Assembly (NCBI GenBank): GCA_030430205.1
Contig: JAUIGE010000001.1
Location: 1-64,000, forward strand
Length of the DNA stretch: 64,000 nucleotides
Direction of reading: 5' to 3'
Source: Bacteroidia bacterium
Lineage (GTDB): Bacteria > Bacteroidota > Bacteroidia > J057
The notes beneath the pieces are model-generated. The model saw nothing but the letters and a program-made list of their open reading frames with translations, made no database searches and was not told where the DNA came from. Shown here in pieces: positions 63,411-64,000 of the stretch. Made by a program: the position numbers and the translations under genes. Position 1 is the first letter of the stretch. The number at the start of each line of letters is the position of its first letter.

Positions 63411-64000
63411 ATGAATAAACACAATAGGCTTTTTGTATTCCTGGCAATATTTTCCTTTCTGCTAGCAGCACATTTCTATCCTTCTCCTCCTCAGGAGGCT
63501 GCGGATTTGCCTGTATTTGGCAAGCGAGACCGGATGGACCTGGCGATGGCGCAGGAATACGAAATGACCCATGATCCTTCCACAGGAGAGGTGCCCAGGG
63601 AAGCCCTGAGGGAGGCTTATCTGTATGCAGAAAGGCTGCGGGCGGAGCGCGACAGGGCGCGGGCAGCGATTTCTGACATGAATTGGACGGAACGTGGCCC
63701 CAACAATTTTGGCGGTCGTACACGCACCATCATGATTGATCCCAACGACTCGACCCGGCGGACGGTATGGGCGGCAGGGGTGGCTGGAGGCCTGTGGAAA
63801 ACGAACAATATCACCGCAGCAGCGCCAGCCTGGCAGCCACAAGATGACTTTTTTGGCAACCTGGCGATCACCTGCCTGGTCCATGACCCGGTCAATCCGC
63901 AGCTCATGTACTTCGGCACAGGTGAAGGCTATTTCAACTCGGATGCGATGCGCGGCCTGGGCATCTGGAAAAGTACAGATGGGGGTGTCAGCTGGAATCC
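63411..64000 (+). CDS. Partial BNR/sortilin-type exoprotein (runs off the window)
   Basis: An open frame begins with ATG 63411 and reads through the window end (about 196 codons). It has a signal peptide-like start (MNKHNRLFVFLAIFSFLLAA) and a BNR-repeat/VPS10-like part (WTERGPNNFGGRTRTIMIDP; WAAGVAGGLWKTN; LGIWKSTDGGVSW). Such proteins are usually large and secreted in Bacteroidota, often by T9SS; the C-terminus is not visible here. Confidence 0.75.
   Translation, partial: MNKHNRLFVFLAIFSFLLAAHFYPSPPQEAADLPVFGKRDRMDLAMAQEYEMTHDPSTGEVPREALREAYLYAERLRAERDRARAAISDMNWTERGPNNFGGRTRTIMIDPNDSTRRTVWAAGVAGGLWKTNNITAAAPAWQPQDDFFGNLAITCLVHDPVNPQLMYFGTGEGYFNSDAMRGLGIWKSTDGGVSWN

Overview
The window is one contiguous stretch of a chromosome from a Bacteroidota bacterium, probably a free-living aerobic member of the Saprospiria/Cytophagia side of the phylum; the class is an inference. 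The phylum call rests on several things. Secreted proteins end in type IX secretion (T9SS) C-terminal sorting domains. Upstream regions repeatedly carry the Bacteroidota -7 promoter element TAnnTTTG. Genes mostly lack Shine-Dalgarno sequences. There is a SprB-like adhesin module and a very large IF-2 with a long charged linker. I found no tRNA, rRNA or CRISPR array.

Layout. 1-3.9 kb: a palindromic repeat element, a T9SS adhesin and an SH3-domain protein. 4-11 kb: a DEAD-box helicase facing a six-gene nucleotide-sugar cluster (WbpD-like acyltransferase, DegT aminotransferase, Ugd, UXS, RfbC, RfbA) with a recognisable promoter at 11041-11071, followed by a 269-bp MITE-like element. 11.4-18.8 kb: peptide transporter, membrane proteins, an ECF sigma/anti-sigma pair, lumazine synthase and an amidase. 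18.8-24.2 kb: a T9SS protein, a lipoprotein, an MBL hydrolase, a lipase and a MATE transporter. 24.2-30.8 kb: the core rimP-nusA-infB operon, then nif3 and a zinc-ribbon coiled-coil gene. 30.9-41 kb: an Nramp-like transporter with altered metal-site motifs, an M48 peptidase unit, a standalone RQC-HRDC protein, a MATE gene coupled to a kelch T9SS protein, and gmk. 41-50 kb: a PPOX/MocR divergent pair, a cNMP-PP2C phosphatase, msrA, a YyaL-type protein and a beta-propeller-like protein. 50-54 kb: a J-domain protein, an M14 peptidase, and an AT-rich two-gene acetyltransferase-like/HTH island resembling a toxin-antitoxin locus. 54-64 kb: an acyl-ACP thioesterase, NUDIX, sugar kinase, an HNH module, a nucleotidyltransferase, a TlpA-like protein, YqgE, EamA, dnaJ/grpE and the start of a large BNR-repeat exoprotein.

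The genes are tightly packed. Many neighbours overlap by 1-4 bases, and several convergent pairs overlap at their 3' ends. The few real intergenic gaps are rich in palindromes and low-complexity repeats: FDKLRAG-type 24-bp units, GAAACCCGGAACTCG tracts, MITE-like hairpins and a 61-bp near-perfect palindrome. The best leads for unusual biology are the acetyltransferase/HTH island with its 17-bp operator-like palindrome and adjacent hairpin element, the Nramp relative lacking DPGN and MPHN, the palindrome at the helicase promoter, and the leaders of rimP (terminator-like hairpin) and infB (Shine-Dalgarno followed by AUG-UAA).
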